Part shown: positions 33,397-42,906 of the stretch, piece by piece
Position numbering within the stretch: the first letter of the stretch is position 1
Layout: every line of letters begins with the position of its first letter
Assembly: GCF_002735705.1 (NCBI RefSeq)
Contig: NZ_PDZL01000002.1
Location: 372,001-436,000 of the forward strand
DNA from: Janthinobacterium sp. BJB426
Lineage (GTDB): Bacteria; Pseudomonadota; Gammaproteobacteria; Burkholderiales; Burkholderiaceae_D
Length of the DNA: 64,000 bases
Reading direction: 5' to 3'
Position numbers and translations under genes: made by a program
The notes under the pieces: model-generated
Database searches by the model: none
Told to the model about the DNA's origin: nothing
Seen by the model: the letters and a program-made list of their open reading frames with translations, nothing else

Positions 33397-34947
33397 TTAA
33401 GCGCCTGGCGCCGTTTTGCGCGACTTCGGCATCTGCATGAAGATGGCCGAACCGTGTTTTTTCTTGCCGAACAAGGTCGGCTCGCTGGTGCCGTCCGAGC
33501 AGCCGTTGCCGAAGCTGAAGCCGCACGAACCCTTCTCGTTGAAGCTGTCCTCGGCCATTTCCTTGTGGCTGCTGGGGATGACGAAGCGGTCTTCGTAATT
33601 GGCGATGGCCATGATGTGGTACATGTCCTCCACCTGCGCCTTGCTCAAGCCCACTTGCTTCAGAACCGTGAGGTTTTCCACCTTCTCGACGGTCTTGCTG
33701 CGCATGTAGGCACGCATGGCCAGCATGCGGTCCAGCGCCGTGACGATGGGCGGCTGGTCGCCGGCCGTCAGCAAATTGGCCAGGTACTGCACCGGAATGC
33801 GCAGGCTTTGCGTGTCCGGCAGCATGCCGTTCACGCCCAGCTTGCCCGATTCGGCGGCCGCCTGGATCGGCGACAGCGGTGGCACGTACCACACCATTGG
33901 CAAGGTGCGGTATTCGGGATGCAGCGGGAACGCCACTTTCCACTCGACGGCCATCTTGTAGACGGGCGACTTGACGGCAGCTTCCAGCCACAGGTCGGGA
34001 ATGCCCTGGCGGCGCGCTTCGGCGATGATGGCCGGGTCGTGCGGGTCGAGGAACAGGTCGAGCTGCGCCTGGTACAGGTCCTGCTCTTGCGGCACGGAGG
34101 CGGCAGCCTCGATCTTGTCGGCGTCGTACAGCAGCACACCCAGGTAGCGGATGCGGCCCACGCACGTTTCCGAGCACACGGTAGGCTGGCCCGCCTCGAT
34201 GCGAGGGAAGCAGAACGTGCACTTCTCCGCCTTGCCGGAGGACCAATTGTAGTAAATCTTCTTGTACGGGCAACCGGAGATGCACATGCGCCAGCCGCGG
34301 CACTTGTCCTGATCAATCAGCACGATGCCGTCGTCTTCGCGCTTGTACACGGAACCGGACGGGCAAGACGCCACGCACGTCGGATTCAGGCAATGCTCGC
34401 ACAGGCGCGGCAAGTACATCATGAAGGTGTTTTCGAAGGTGCCGTACATCTCCTTCTGCATGTTGTCGAACAATTTATCCTTGCTACGCTGGGCAAACTC
34501 GCCGCCCAGGTCATCTTCCCAGTTCGGACCCCACTCGATTTTCTCCATCTTTTTCCCCGTCAGCACGGAGATCGGACGGGCCGTCGGCGGCGTCTGCGAC
34601 AGCGGCGCGCTTTGCAGGTGCTCGTAGTCGTAGGTGAACGGCTCGTAGTACTCGTCGATGGCGGGCAGGTTCGGGTTGGCGAAGATATTCGCCAGGATTT
34701 TCAAACGGCTGCCCTGGCGCGGCTCGATCTTGCCCGCATCCGTGCGGCGCCAGCCGCCATTCCACTTGTCCTGGTTTTCCCACTGCTTCGGATAGCCGAT
34801 ACCCGGCTTGGTTTCCACGTTGTTGAACCATGCGTATTCGACACCGTCGCGGCTGGTCCATACGTTCTTGCAGGTGACGGAACAAGTGTGGCAGCCGATG
34901 CACTTGTCCAGGTTCAGCACCATGCCGATTTGCGCTCTGATTTTCAT
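33397..34947 (-). CDS. narH: respiratory nitrate reductase beta subunit
   Basis: 516 residues. It carries the electron-transfer Fe-S clusters between NarI and NarG. Four Cys groups are visible: CIGCHTCSVTCKNVW, CEHCLNPTCVASCPSG, CRGWRMCISGCPYKK (with the Trp that makes one cluster 3Fe-4S) and CTFCFPRIEAGQPTVCSETC. The start codon is one base beyond the narG stop, and the ribosome-binding site lies within the end of narG, so translation is coupled. Confidence 0.96.
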   Translation of the reverse strand: MKIRAQIGMVLNLDKCIGCHTCSVTCKNVWTSRDGVEYAWFNNVETKPGIGYPKQWENQDKWNGGWRRTDAGKIEPRQGSRLKILANIFANPNLPAIDEYYEPFTYDYEHLQSAPLSQTPPTARPISVLTGKKMEKIEWGPNWEDDLGGEFAQRSKDKLFDNMQKEMYGTFENTFMMYLPRLCEHCLNPTCVASCPSGSVYKREDDGIVLIDQDKCRGWRMCISGCPYKKIYYNWSSGKAEKCTFCFPRIEAGQPTVCSETCVGRIRYLGVLLYDADKIEAAASVPQEQDLYQAQLDLFLDPHDPAIIAEARRQGIPDLWLEAAVKSPVYKMAVEWKVAFPLHPEYRTLPMVWYVPPLSPIQAAAESGKLGVNGMLPDTQSLRIPVQYLANLLTAGDQPPIVTALDRMLAMRAYMRSKTVEKVENLTVLKQVGLSKAQVEDMYHIMAIANYEDRFVIPSSHKEMAEDSFNEKGSCGFSFGNGCSDGTSEPTLFGKKKHGSAIFMQMPKSRKTAPGA

Positions 34948-34948
34948 A

Positions 34949-37900
34949 CTATGCTCCTTCTTCCTGCAACGGGCCTTCGAGCCAGTCGACCTTGTTCATC
35001 TTGCGCACCAATACGAATTCATCGCGGTTGGAGCCCACCGTGCCGTAGTAATTGAAGCCGTACGCCAGCTGGGCGTAGCCGCCGATCATGTGCGTCGGCT
35101 TGGGCACGGCCCGCGTCACCGAGTTATGGATGCCGCCCCGCTTGCCCGTCATCTCCGCGCCAGGCACGTTGATGATCTTTTCCTGGGCGTGGTACATCAT
35201 CGTCATGCCGGCCGGGATGCGCTGACTGACGATGGCACGCGCCGTCAGGCTGCCATTCACGTTGAAGACTTCGATCCAGTCGTTGTCGACGATGCCGGCC
35301 GTCTGCGCGTCCGTCTCCGACAGCCACACGTGCGGTCCGCCACGCGACAGGGTCAGCATGCGCAGGTTGTCCGAATACGTGGAGTGGATGCCCCACTTCT
35401 GGTGCGGCGTCAAAAAGTTCAGCGCCAGTTCCTTGTTGCCGTTCGGCTTGGTGCCCAGCAGCGCTTCCGTCGTCTTCGTGTTGATGGCCGGCTTGTACAC
35501 GCACAGTCCCTCGCCGAAATCGCGCATCCACAAATGATCCTGGTAGAACTGCTGGCGGCCCGTCAGGGTGCGCCAAGGGATCAGTTCATGCACGTTGGTA
35601 TAGCCGGCCGTGTAGCTGACTTCTTCGCTTTCCAGGCCAGACCAGGTGGGCGAGGAAATGATCTTGCGCGGCTGCGCCTGCACGTCGCGGAAGCGGATGC
35701 TGTCATGCTCGCGCGGCAGCGCCAGATGCGTATGCTCGCGTCCCGTGATGGCGGACAGCGCGGCCCAGGCTTTCACGGCCACGTGGCCATTCGTTTCCGG
35801 CGCCAGCGACAGAATCATCTCGGCCGCATCGATGGCCGTATCGAGGCGCGGCTGGCCCTTCGACACGCCTTCTTCCAGCACCGTACGGTTGATGCCGCGC
35901 AGGACGTCGACTTCATGCCCCGTTTTCCAGGAAATGCCCTTGCCGCCGTTGCCGATGCTTTCCAGCAGCGGGCCGATCGAAGTGAACTTCTTGTACACGT
36001 CGCGGTAATTGCGCTCGACCACCGTCATGTTCGGCATGGTCTTGCCGGGAATGGCGTCGCATTCGCCGGCGCGCCAATCCTTGGGATCGAAAGGCTGGCC
36101 CAACTCACCAGGCGTGTCGTGCATCAGCGGCGTGAGGATGATGTCTTGCTGGGTGCCCAGCAGCTCGCCGCCGATTTCCGAGAATTTCTCGGCCAGCCCT
36201 TTGTAGATTTCCCAGTCCGACTTCGATTGCCACAGCGGCTGCACGGCTTCGGACAGCGGGTGGATGAACGGATGCATGTCCGACGTATTCAGATCGTCTT
36301 TTTCATACCAGGTGGCCGTCGGCAGCACCACGTCGCCATACAAACAGGTGGTCGACATGCGGAAGTCCAGCACCACCAGCAGATCGAGCTTGCCTTCGGC
36401 GGCCGGGCGCACTTTCACCTGCTTCGGCGTGATGCAATCGTCTTCGTCGCTGAGCAAGCCATTCTGCGTGCCGAGCAGGTATTTCAGGAAGTACTCGTGG
36501 CCCTTGCCCGAGCTGCCAAGGATATTCGAGCGCCAGACAAACATATTGCGCGGGAAGTTGGCCGGGTTGTCCGGGTCGTCGCACGAGAACTGCAGCTGGC
36601 CCGCCTTGATCTGGTCGAGCGCATATGCGGCCGGTGCCTGCCCTGCCGCCTTGGCGGCCTTCGCCACTTCCAGCGGATTGGTTTGCAGCTGCGGCGCCGA
36701 TGGCAGCCAGCCCATGCGTTCCGCCTTGGCGTTGTAGTCGAGTAGGGTCAGGTCGCCCGTGCCGCCGGCCGCCGATGGCGAGGCGATGTCGCCCGTTTCC
36801 AGCTTTTCGTGGCGCCATTGGCTCGTGTGGGCATAGAAGAACGAGGTGCCGTTCATCTGGCGCATCGGACGTACCCAGTCCTGGGCGAAAGCCAAAGGCG
36901 TCCAGCCCGTTTGCGGACGCAGTTTTTCCTGGCCCACGTAATGGGCCCAGCCGCCGCCGGACTGGCCGATACAGCCGCACATCATCAGCATGTTGATGAT
37001 GCCGCGATAGGTCATGTCCATGTGGTACCAGTGATTCAGGCCGGCGCCCACGATGACCATGCTCTTGCCGCGCGTCTGGTCCGCGTTCTCTGCGAACTGG
37101 CGCGCCACGGTAATCACGTCGGCGCGTTTCACGCCCGTGTGCTTCTCTTGCCATGCGGGGGTGTACGGCACGTCATCGTCATAGCTTTCCGCGACATTGG
37201 CGCCGCCGAGGCCACGGTCGATGCCGTAGTTGGCCAGGGTCAGGTCGAACACGGTGGTGACGAGGCCCGTCGTGCCGTCGGCCAGGCGGATGGTTTTCAC
37301 CGGCACCTTGCGCAGCAGCATGTCGGACGCGTCCTTGCCGCCGAAGTAGGCGAAGCCCACTTCCGTGACGGCGTCGCTGTCGTTGATCATGGAGAGCATC
37401 GGCACGATGGGTTCGCCGCTGCCGCCTGCCTTCTGTTCAAGATTCCACTTGCCCGACTCGCCCCAGCGGAAGCCGATGGAGCCGGCCGGCGCGGTAATGG
37501 CACCCGTGGTTTCGTCGATGACGAGGGTTTTCCATTCCGGATTGTTGGTTTCGTCGAGGTTGTTGTCCAGGTGCGAAGCGCGCAGGAAGTAGTCGGGCAC
37601 GAGGGTGCCGTTATGCTCCTTGAGCAGCACCAGCATGGGGAAGTCCGTGTACTGGCGTGCGTAGTCGCGGAAGTAGGCGCTCTGCCCTTCCGAGTGGAAT
37701 TCCTTGAGGATGACGTGGCCCATGGCCAGTGCCAGCGCGGCGTCCGTGCCCTGCTTCGGCGCCAGCCAGATGTCGCCGAACTTCACCATTTCGCCATAGT
37801 CGGGAGAGATGGCCACGGTTTTCGTGCCCTTGTAGCGCACTTCCGTGTAGAAGTGGGCGTCCGGCGTGCGCGTCATCGGCACGTTCGAGCCCCACACCAT

Positions 37901-38647
37901 CAGATAGGTCGAGTTGTACCAGTCGGCCGATTCCGGCACGTCCGTCTGCTCGCCCCACACTTGCGGGCTGGCCGGCGGCAAGTCGCAGTACCAGTCGTAG
38001 AAGCTCAGGGCCACGCCGCCGATCAGGGACAGGTAGCGCGTGCCGGAAGCATAGCTGACCATGGACATGGCGGGAATCGGCGAGAAGCCGACGACGCGGT
38101 CCGGGCCGTATTTCTTGATCGTCAGCGCATTCGCGGCGGCGATGATTTCATTCGATTCGTCCCACGTGGCGCGCACGAAGCCGCCCAGGCCACGGATGGA
38201 TTTGTACTGCTGCGAGCGCACGGGGTCCTGGCTGATCCAGTCCCAGGCCGTGACGGGGTCCATGGTCTTGCGTGCTTCGCGCCACATTTCCATCAGGCGG
38301 CCGCGCACCATCGGGTATTTCACGCGCTGGGCCGAATACACGTACCAGGAATAGCTGGCGCCGCGCGGGCAGCCGCGCGGTTCGTGGTTGGGCAGGTCGG
38401 GCCGCGTGCGCGGGTAATCGGTTTGCTGGGTTTCCCAGGTGATCAGGCCATTCTTGACATACACCTTCCAGCTGCACGAGCCGGTACAGTTCACGCCATG
38501 CGTGGAGCGCACGATCTTGTCGTGCTGCCAGCGCTGGCGGTAGGCGTTTTCCCAGGTACGGTCTTCATCGACCACGGTGCCATGGCCGTTTGAAAACGGC
38601 TCGGCGGGCTTGCTAAAAAATTTCAGGCGGTCCAGAAAGTGACTCAT
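34949..38647 (-). CDS. narG: respiratory nitrate reductase alpha (catalytic) subunit
   Basis: 1232 residues, bis-MGD molybdoenzyme that reduces nitrate to nitrite on the cytoplasmic face. The FS0 ligands fit H-x3-C-x3-C-x34-C exactly: His50, Cys54, Cys58 and Cys93. The N-terminus (SHFLDRLKFF) matches NarG and lacks a functional Tat motif, as in other cytoplasm-facing NarG. Molybdopterin-binding segments such as LMVWGSNVPMTRTPDAHF are present. First gene of the narGHJI transcript, with a 233-base upstream region. Confidence 0.97.
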   Translation of the reverse strand: MSHFLDRLKFFSKPAEPFSNGHGTVVDEDRTWENAYRQRWQHDKIVRSTHGVNCTGSCSWKVYVKNGLITWETQQTDYPRTRPDLPNHEPRGCPRGASYSWYVYSAQRVKYPMVRGRLMEMWREARKTMDPVTAWDWISQDPVRSQQYKSIRGLGGFVRATWDESNEIIAAANALTIKKYGPDRVVGFSPIPAMSMVSYASGTRYLSLIGGVALSFYDWYCDLPPASPQVWGEQTDVPESADWYNSTYLMVWGSNVPMTRTPDAHFYTEVRYKGTKTVAISPDYGEMVKFGDIWLAPKQGTDAALALAMGHVILKEFHSEGQSAYFRDYARQYTDFPMLVLLKEHNGTLVPDYFLRASHLDNNLDETNNPEWKTLVIDETTGAITAPAGSIGFRWGESGKWNLEQKAGGSGEPIVPMLSMINDSDAVTEVGFAYFGGKDASDMLLRKVPVKTIRLADGTTGLVTTVFDLTLANYGIDRGLGGANVAESYDDDVPYTPAWQEKHTGVKRADVITVARQFAENADQTRGKSMVIVGAGLNHWYHMDMTYRGIINMLMMCGCIGQSGGGWAHYVGQEKLRPQTGWTPLAFAQDWVRPMRQMNGTSFFYAHTSQWRHEKLETGDIASPSAAGGTGDLTLLDYNAKAERMGWLPSAPQLQTNPLEVAKAAKAAGQAPAAYALDQIKAGQLQFSCDDPDNPANFPRNMFVWRSNILGSSGKGHEYFLKYLLGTQNGLLSDEDDCITPKQVKVRPAAEGKLDLLVVLDFRMSTTCLYGDVVLPTATWYEKDDLNTSDMHPFIHPLSEAVQPLWQSKSDWEIYKGLAEKFSEIGGELLGTQQDIILTPLMHDTPGELGQPFDPKDWRAGECDAIPGKTMPNMTVVERNYRDVYKKFTSIGPLLESIGNGGKGISWKTGHEVDVLRGINRTVLEEGVSKGQPRLDTAIDAAEMILSLAPETNGHVAVKAWAALSAITGREHTHLALPREHDSIRFRDVQAQPRKIISSPTWSGLESEEVSYTAGYTNVHELIPWRTLTGRQQFYQDHLWMRDFGEGLCVYKPAINTKTTEALLGTKPNGNKELALNFLTPHQKWGIHSTYSDNLRMLTLSRGGPHVWLSETDAQTAGIVDNDWIEVFNVNGSLTARAIVSQRIPAGMTMMYHAQEKIINVPGAEMTGKRGGIHNSVTRAVPKPTHMIGGYAQLAYGFNYYGTVGSNRDEFVLVRKMNKVDWLEGPLQEEGA

Positions 38648-38880
38648 GCTACCTCCACATTGCGCCGCCGACAGCGGCGCCAGGTCTTAAAAAACGCTGC
38701 AAGCAGGATGGCTCAAGCGTCGATACAAACAGTCTATCGATGCGCAGTGTCCGGCGGTATTGGCAAGAAGTCGGTTTCCGGCACCAGGAATGCATAGGCG
38801 GATAGTCACTATTGCCTATGGGCGGCGCGACGGAGCTGCGGTATACCTGTCGTCATCGTTCAACACAGAGAAAGAGCATC
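38648..38880. promoter_or_regulatory. narG control region
   Basis: 233 bases between divergent narG and a small + strand gene. It holds an imperfect inverted repeat at 38793-38820 (CATAGGC ... GCCTATG around the exact palindrome ATAGTCACTAT). TAGTCACTATTGCCTATG within it resembles sequences upstream of narK1 and nnrS, and an inverted relative, GTATTGGCAAGAAGTCGG, lies at 38757-38774. I see no convincing FNR box or NarL heptamer pair. Confidence 0.5.
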
Positions 38881-39252
38881 ATGCCGATTACCGATTACGC
38901 CAGCCTGCTGCGCAGCGCCCGCAACCAGGAGCAGCCGCAACGCCTGCTGTTCACCTTTACCCAGGCGCAGGCCCAGCCTGGCGGCCAGGGAAAATCCCTC
39001 ACGCCCGTGATGTGCGCCGACAAGCTGCCCGAGGAACTGGACAGCTTCGAGACATTGAAGGAGGAGTCGAAACAGATGCAGACGCACTGGGACGTGGTCT
39101 TCGTGGCGGGACTGGCGGGTCGCGAGGGCCAGCCACCGGCGGCGCAGGAATGCGAAGCACCCCTGCGCGCCATGGTGACGGCCATCGAGCAAGGCCGCAT
39201 CGACAGCCTGCTGGCGTTTGACCGCAGCGGGGATTTGTTACGTTTTAGCTGA
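38881..39252 (+). CDS. conserved small protein (family often labelled ribonucleotide reductase alpha subunit)
   Basis: 123 residues. It has the layout I associate with a small conserved betaproteobacterial family: a start like LLRSARNQEQPQRLLFTF, then LTPVMCADKLPEELDSFETL and WDVVFVAGLAG. Members are often named ribonucleotide reductase subunit alpha in databases, but nothing here resembles the catalytic RNR chain. Function is unknown. AGAGAAAGAG precedes the ATG at 38881. Its last 15 bases overlap the end of the convergent carbonic anhydrase gene. Confidence 0.8.
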   Translation: MPITDYASLLRSARNQEQPQRLLFTFTQAQAQPGGQGKSLTPVMCADKLPEELDSFETLKEESKQMQTHWDVVFVAGLAGREGQPPAAQECEAPLRAMVTAIEQGRIDSLLAFDRSGDLLRFS

Positions 39253-39933
39253 GTCCGGCCAAGGGCGCTCGTGCAAATGACGCGCCCGCTCGATGGGACA
39301 GACCAGCGGCAGAAACTGCTGCTGGCGCGCGGAATACGCCATCAGCGCCCCGCTGTCGATATCGAAATACCATCCATGCAATTTCAATAAACCCTGCTCC
39401 ACCCGGCGCTTCAGCCACGGGTAAGTGAGCAAGTTGTCCAGCGACTGCAATATGCTGGCCAGCTCGCACGCGTGGTGCTGTTCCGCCGACGAGCGGTGCG
39501 CCAGCTCGCGCCGCACGCGCTGCGCCACCGGTTCGGCGATGCGCATCCACTGCCCCACGAAGTCCGTTTCCTGGCCTTCCGCGCGCGGCTGCGGTTCCAG
39601 CAGCGCGCGGATGCCGCCGCAGCGCGCATGGCCAAGCACGATGACCCTGGCCACTTCGAGCTTGCAGACGGCGAACTCGATGGCCGAACTGACGCCGGGC
39701 GGCGCGTCCGGGGTACAGCGCGGCACCAGGTTGGCGATATTGCGCACGACGAACATGTCGCCCGGGTCGCTGCCCGTCAGCAGCATGGGATCGACGCGCG
39801 AATCGCAGCAGCCAATCAGCAAGGTCGAGGGCCGCTGCCCGTCGCGCAGGCTATCGTACAAGGTTTGCGGCTCGCTGAAGTACTGCTGCTGAAACAGGCT
39901 GAAGCCGTTGACGAATTTTTCCAGTTCTTCCAT
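39238..39933 (-). CDS. can: beta-class carbonic anhydrase
   Basis: 231 residues. Interconverts CO2 and bicarbonate with a zinc held by Cys42, His102 and Cys105. The Asp44/Arg46 dyad (CCDSRVDP) and GHARCGG are intact. The start at 39933 is chosen because GAGGT precedes it by five bases. It follows narK2 on the same strand after 63 bases and may be carried on the narK1K2 transcript. The gene symbol follows common usage for this family in proteobacteria. Confidence 0.92.
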   Translation of the reverse strand: MEELEKFVNGFSLFQQQYFSEPQTLYDSLRDGQRPSTLLIGCCDSRVDPMLLTGSDPGDMFVVRNIANLVPRCTPDAPPGVSSAIEFAVCKLEVARVIVLGHARCGGIRALLEPQPRAEGQETDFVGQWMRIAEPVAQRVRRELAHRSSAEQHHACELASILQSLDNLLTYPWLKRRVEQGLLKLHGWYFDIDSGALMAYSARQQQFLPLVCPIERARHLHERPWPDSAKT

Positions 39934-39996
39934 GACTACCTCGAATACTTTATACAGCGCCCGGCAAGCAGGACTTGCCAGGCGTTCTGACGCCAA

Positions 39997-41382
39997 CTAG
40001 CAAGGCATAGCCGCGTTCTTGCGCGCATAGCACCACCATGTGATGGCGATGCAGCTGACATAAAAGCCGATGAAGCACCACAGGGCCGCGTCGGGACTGC
40101 CCGTCAGCGCAATCGAGGTGCCATAGCTTTTCGGGATGAAGAAGGCGCCATACGCGGCCACGGCCGAGGTAAAGCCCAGGACGGCGGCGCCTTCCTTGTT
40201 GGCGTCGACGATCGCTTGCTCCTGCACCGCCTTGCCCTTGCCGGCCGCCGCGCGCTGGTGTTCCGTCAAAAAGATCACGGGAATCATGCGGAAGGTCGAT
40301 GCATTGCCGATGCCCGTGCCGGCGAACAGCAGCATGAACATCCAGAAGAAGCCGTTGAAACTGCCACCAGTGCCACCTTGCGGCATGAAGTACAGCACGC
40401 CCAGCACGGCGCCTATCATCAAGAGGAAGGACCACAGGGTGACTCTGGCGCCGCCCAATTTATCGGAAATCACGCCGCCGGCCACGCGCGCCAGCGCGCC
40501 AACCAGGGGGCCGAGGAAGGCGTAATCGAGCGGGTTCACGTCGGGGAACTGGATCTTGATCAGCAGTGGAAACGCGGCCGAGTAACCGATGAAGGAGCCG
40601 AAAGTGCCCGTGTACAGCCAGCACATGAGCCAGTTGTGCTTGCGCTTGAAGATCACGGCCTGCTCGGAAAACGAGGCTTTCGCCGACGCCAGGTCATTCA
40701 TGCCGAACCAGGCCAGCAAGGTGGACAGCGCGATGAACGGCACCCAGATGAAGCCCGCGTTTTGCAGCCACATGTCCTTGCTCACGCCATTCTTGACCCA
40801 GGTGAGCGAATCGCCGCCCCAGGCGCCGAAGACGGCAAACGTGATCACCAGCGGCACGACGAACTGCACCACGGACACGCCCAGGTTGCCCAGGCCCGCA
40901 TTCATGCCCAGCGCGAAGCCCTTGCTCGCCTTCGGATAGAAAAAGCTGATGTTGGCCATCGACGAGGCGAAATTGCCGCCACCGAAGCCGCACAGCAGGG
41001 CCAGGATCAGCATGGTCGGGTAGCCCGTGTTCACGTCCTGCACGGCCAGGCCGATGCCGATGGCGGGAATCAGCAGCGAACCCGTGGAAATGGCCGTCCA
41101 GCGGCGCCCGCCGAAGATTGGCACCATGAACGAATAAAAGATGCGCAAGGTGGCGCCGGACAGGCCCGGCAAGGCCGTCAGCCAGAACAGCTGGTTGTTA
41201 CTGTAAGTAAAACCGATGTTGGGCAGATTGACCACCACCACGCTCCACACCATCCACACGGCGAATGCCAGCAGCAGCGCGGGAATCGATATCCACAGAT
41301 TGCGCGCGGCCGTGGCCTTGCCCGTGTTTTGCCAGAAGCTCGGGGTTTCCGGCTCCCACGTATTGATCATGTAGCGGCTCAT
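39997..41382 (-). CDS. narK2: nitrate/nitrite transporter, NNP family (second of pair)
   Basis: 461 residues, 12 membrane helices, major facilitator NNP family. The nitrate signature GFGGGNFASSMANISFFYPK and the second Gly-rich motif NAGLGNLGVSVVQF are present. In paired narK genes one is usually a nitrate/proton symporter and the other a nitrate/nitrite antiporter. The longer NarK-type sequence here fits the antiporter better, but this is inference. Its start overlaps the stop of narK1 by four bases. Confidence 0.9.
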   Translation of the reverse strand: MSRYMINTWEPETPSFWQNTGKATAARNLWISIPALLLAFAVWMVWSVVVVNLPNIGFTYSNNQLFWLTALPGLSGATLRIFYSFMVPIFGGRRWTAISTGSLLIPAIGIGLAVQDVNTGYPTMLILALLCGFGGGNFASSMANISFFYPKASKGFALGMNAGLGNLGVSVVQFVVPLVITFAVFGAWGGDSLTWVKNGVSKDMWLQNAGFIWVPFIALSTLLAWFGMNDLASAKASFSEQAVIFKRKHNWLMCWLYTGTFGSFIGYSAAFPLLIKIQFPDVNPLDYAFLGPLVGALARVAGGVISDKLGGARVTLWSFLLMIGAVLGVLYFMPQGGTGGSFNGFFWMFMLLFAGTGIGNASTFRMIPVIFLTEHQRAAAGKGKAVQEQAIVDANKEGAAVLGFTSAVAAYGAFFIPKSYGTSIALTGSPDAALWCFIGFYVSCIAITWWCYARKNAAMPC

Positions 41383-42680
41383 GCTTTAACTCCTGCAGGT
41401 TGAGGGATAGTCGCCGCGCGTAGCGGCTTGAACGAGAAATACATCCAGACGAGGGAAACGCAGACGGTGCCGTACAAGAGCATGAAAGAGCTCGAACGCA
41501 CGCCGGTGAGGTCCACCAGGGCGCCGAACATCACGGGCAGGATGAAGCCACCCAGGCCGCCGGCCAGGCCTACCACGCCCGAGACGGCGCCGATATTGTC
41601 GGAAAAATCATCGCCGATGAACTTGAAGACGGATGCCTTGCCGACCGCCATGGCGATGCCGACGATGAACAGCAGCACGGTGAACCACAGCGGCGACAGG
41701 CCGATGTGGAAAGCCAGCGGTCCCGTGACGGTTTCCACCACCATCTGCGTTTGCGGATACGACAGCAGGAAGAAGCACACCCAGCACACCCACATCACGG
41801 CCCAGGTGACTTTCGCCGCGCCGTATTTGTCGGAGATCCAGCCGCCAAACGCGCGCAGCACGCCGCCCGGCAGCGAGAAGCAGGCAGCCAGCAGCGCCGC
41901 GTGCTTCAAATCGAAGCCGTATTCGGCCACGTAGTACTTCGTCATCCACAGGGCCAGCGCCACGTAGCCGCCGAACACCACCGAGTAGTACTGGCAGTAG
42001 CGCCACACGCGCGGATCCTTCAGCACCTTCATCTGCGCCGAAAAGCTCTCGCCCGATGGCGCCAGGTGCGATTTCTCCGTGTACGAAAACAGCCAGAAGA
42101 TGATGGCCGTGGCCAGCATGGCGACCGCATACACCTTGGGCAGCATCTGCCAGCCGAAGGCGGCGACGATGCCCGGCGCGACGAACTTGGTCAGTGCGGA
42201 ACCGGAGTTGCCGGCGCCGAAGATGCCCATCGCCAGGCCGCGGCGCTCCTTTTCATACCAGCGTGCCACGTACGGCGTGCCGACGGAAAACGAGCCGCCC
42301 GCCAGGCCGACGAACATGCCCAGCACGAGGAAATGCCAGTAGGCGGTGGCGTAGGAGATCAGGTAGATCGGCACCACGCTGGCCAGCATCAGCCAGAAGA
42401 AGACGCGGCGTCCGCCGTATTTGTCCGTCCAGATGCCCAGGGGCACGCGCACGAGGGAACCCGTCAGCACGGGCATGGCGGCCAGCAGGCCGAATTGTGT
42501 TTCAGTCAAGCCCAGGCTGGTCTTGATGGGGATGCCGAGCACGGCGAACATCATCCAGACTGCAAAGCAGATGGTAAATGCGAAGGTACTGCTGACCAAC
42601 ACGGAAAACTGCTTGCGCCGCATGCCGGGTTCGACTGCCTTGTTATTACTGTTGTTCTTAGTGCCATCTAGGGTAGCCAC
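41379..42680 (-). CDS. narK1: nitrate transporter, NNP family (first of pair)
   Basis: 433 residues, 12 membrane helices, NNP family. Motifs: VGLAGGSFSVGTPYVARWYE and FGAGNSGSALTKF. The GTG at 42680 is used as the start because GGAG lies seven bases upstream and the mature family sequence begins soon after (MRRKQFSVLVSSTFAF). The frame is open further upstream into the promoter region. It is translationally coupled to narK2. By order and sequence class it may be the nitrate/proton symporter of the pair. Confidence 0.88.
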   Translation of the reverse strand: MATLDGTKNNSNNKAVEPGMRRKQFSVLVSSTFAFTICFAVWMMFAVLGIPIKTSLGLTETQFGLLAAMPVLTGSLVRVPLGIWTDKYGGRRVFFWLMLASVVPIYLISYATAYWHFLVLGMFVGLAGGSFSVGTPYVARWYEKERRGLAMGIFGAGNSGSALTKFVAPGIVAAFGWQMLPKVYAVAMLATAIIFWLFSYTEKSHLAPSGESFSAQMKVLKDPRVWRYCQYYSVVFGGYVALALWMTKYYVAEYGFDLKHAALLAACFSLPGGVLRAFGGWISDKYGAAKVTWAVMWVCWVCFFLLSYPQTQMVVETVTGPLAFHIGLSPLWFTVLLFIVGIAMAVGKASVFKFIGDDFSDNIGAVSGVVGLAGGLGGFILPVMFGALVDLTGVRSSSFMLLYGTVCVSLVWMYFSFKPLRAATIPQPAGVKA

Positions 42681-42796
42681 GATGTTTCTCCATGAATGCA
42701 CTGGCCGTCTGGCCAGCCGTCCCGACCAGCTTACGTGGCAGAGGGGAAAGGCACTATCGGTCACAGGGTGATTCTGGAAAGGCAATCTGGATAGCC

Positions 42797-42815
42797 GTAT
42801 CGGCAAAAGTGACTA
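42797..42815. promoter_or_regulatory. candidate shared operator upstream of narK1
   Basis: On the minus strand it reads TAGTCACTTTTGCCGATAC. It closely resembles sequences upstream of narG (TAGTCACTATTGCCTATG) and nnrS (TAGTCCTTTTGCCGATGGC). It lies about 117 bases before the narK1 start. Confidence 0.45.
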
Positions 42816-42906
42816 GATGGCGCGGTGCGGATCTAGCCTGGATGGCGGGTGTTTTACAAACGGACGCATTTTTGGCACACTCGGCGCCTGGAGAAAAAGG
42901 AGCGGC

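Noticed and set aside
28510..35055. Long + strand open frames opposite narX, moaA, the ppiase gene, narI, narJ and narH
   Set aside because: All are antisense shadows of confidently identified nar operon genes, with no recognisable domains or ribosome-binding sites.
38648..38880. FNR box or NarL heptamer pair before narG
   Set aside because: I looked for TTGAT-N4-ATCAA and TACYYMT pairs on both strands and found no convincing match.
38881..39252. Calling this small gene a ribonucleotide reductase subunit
   Set aside because: Database names of that kind exist for the family, but 123 residues without any RNR active-site motif cannot be a catalytic subunit.
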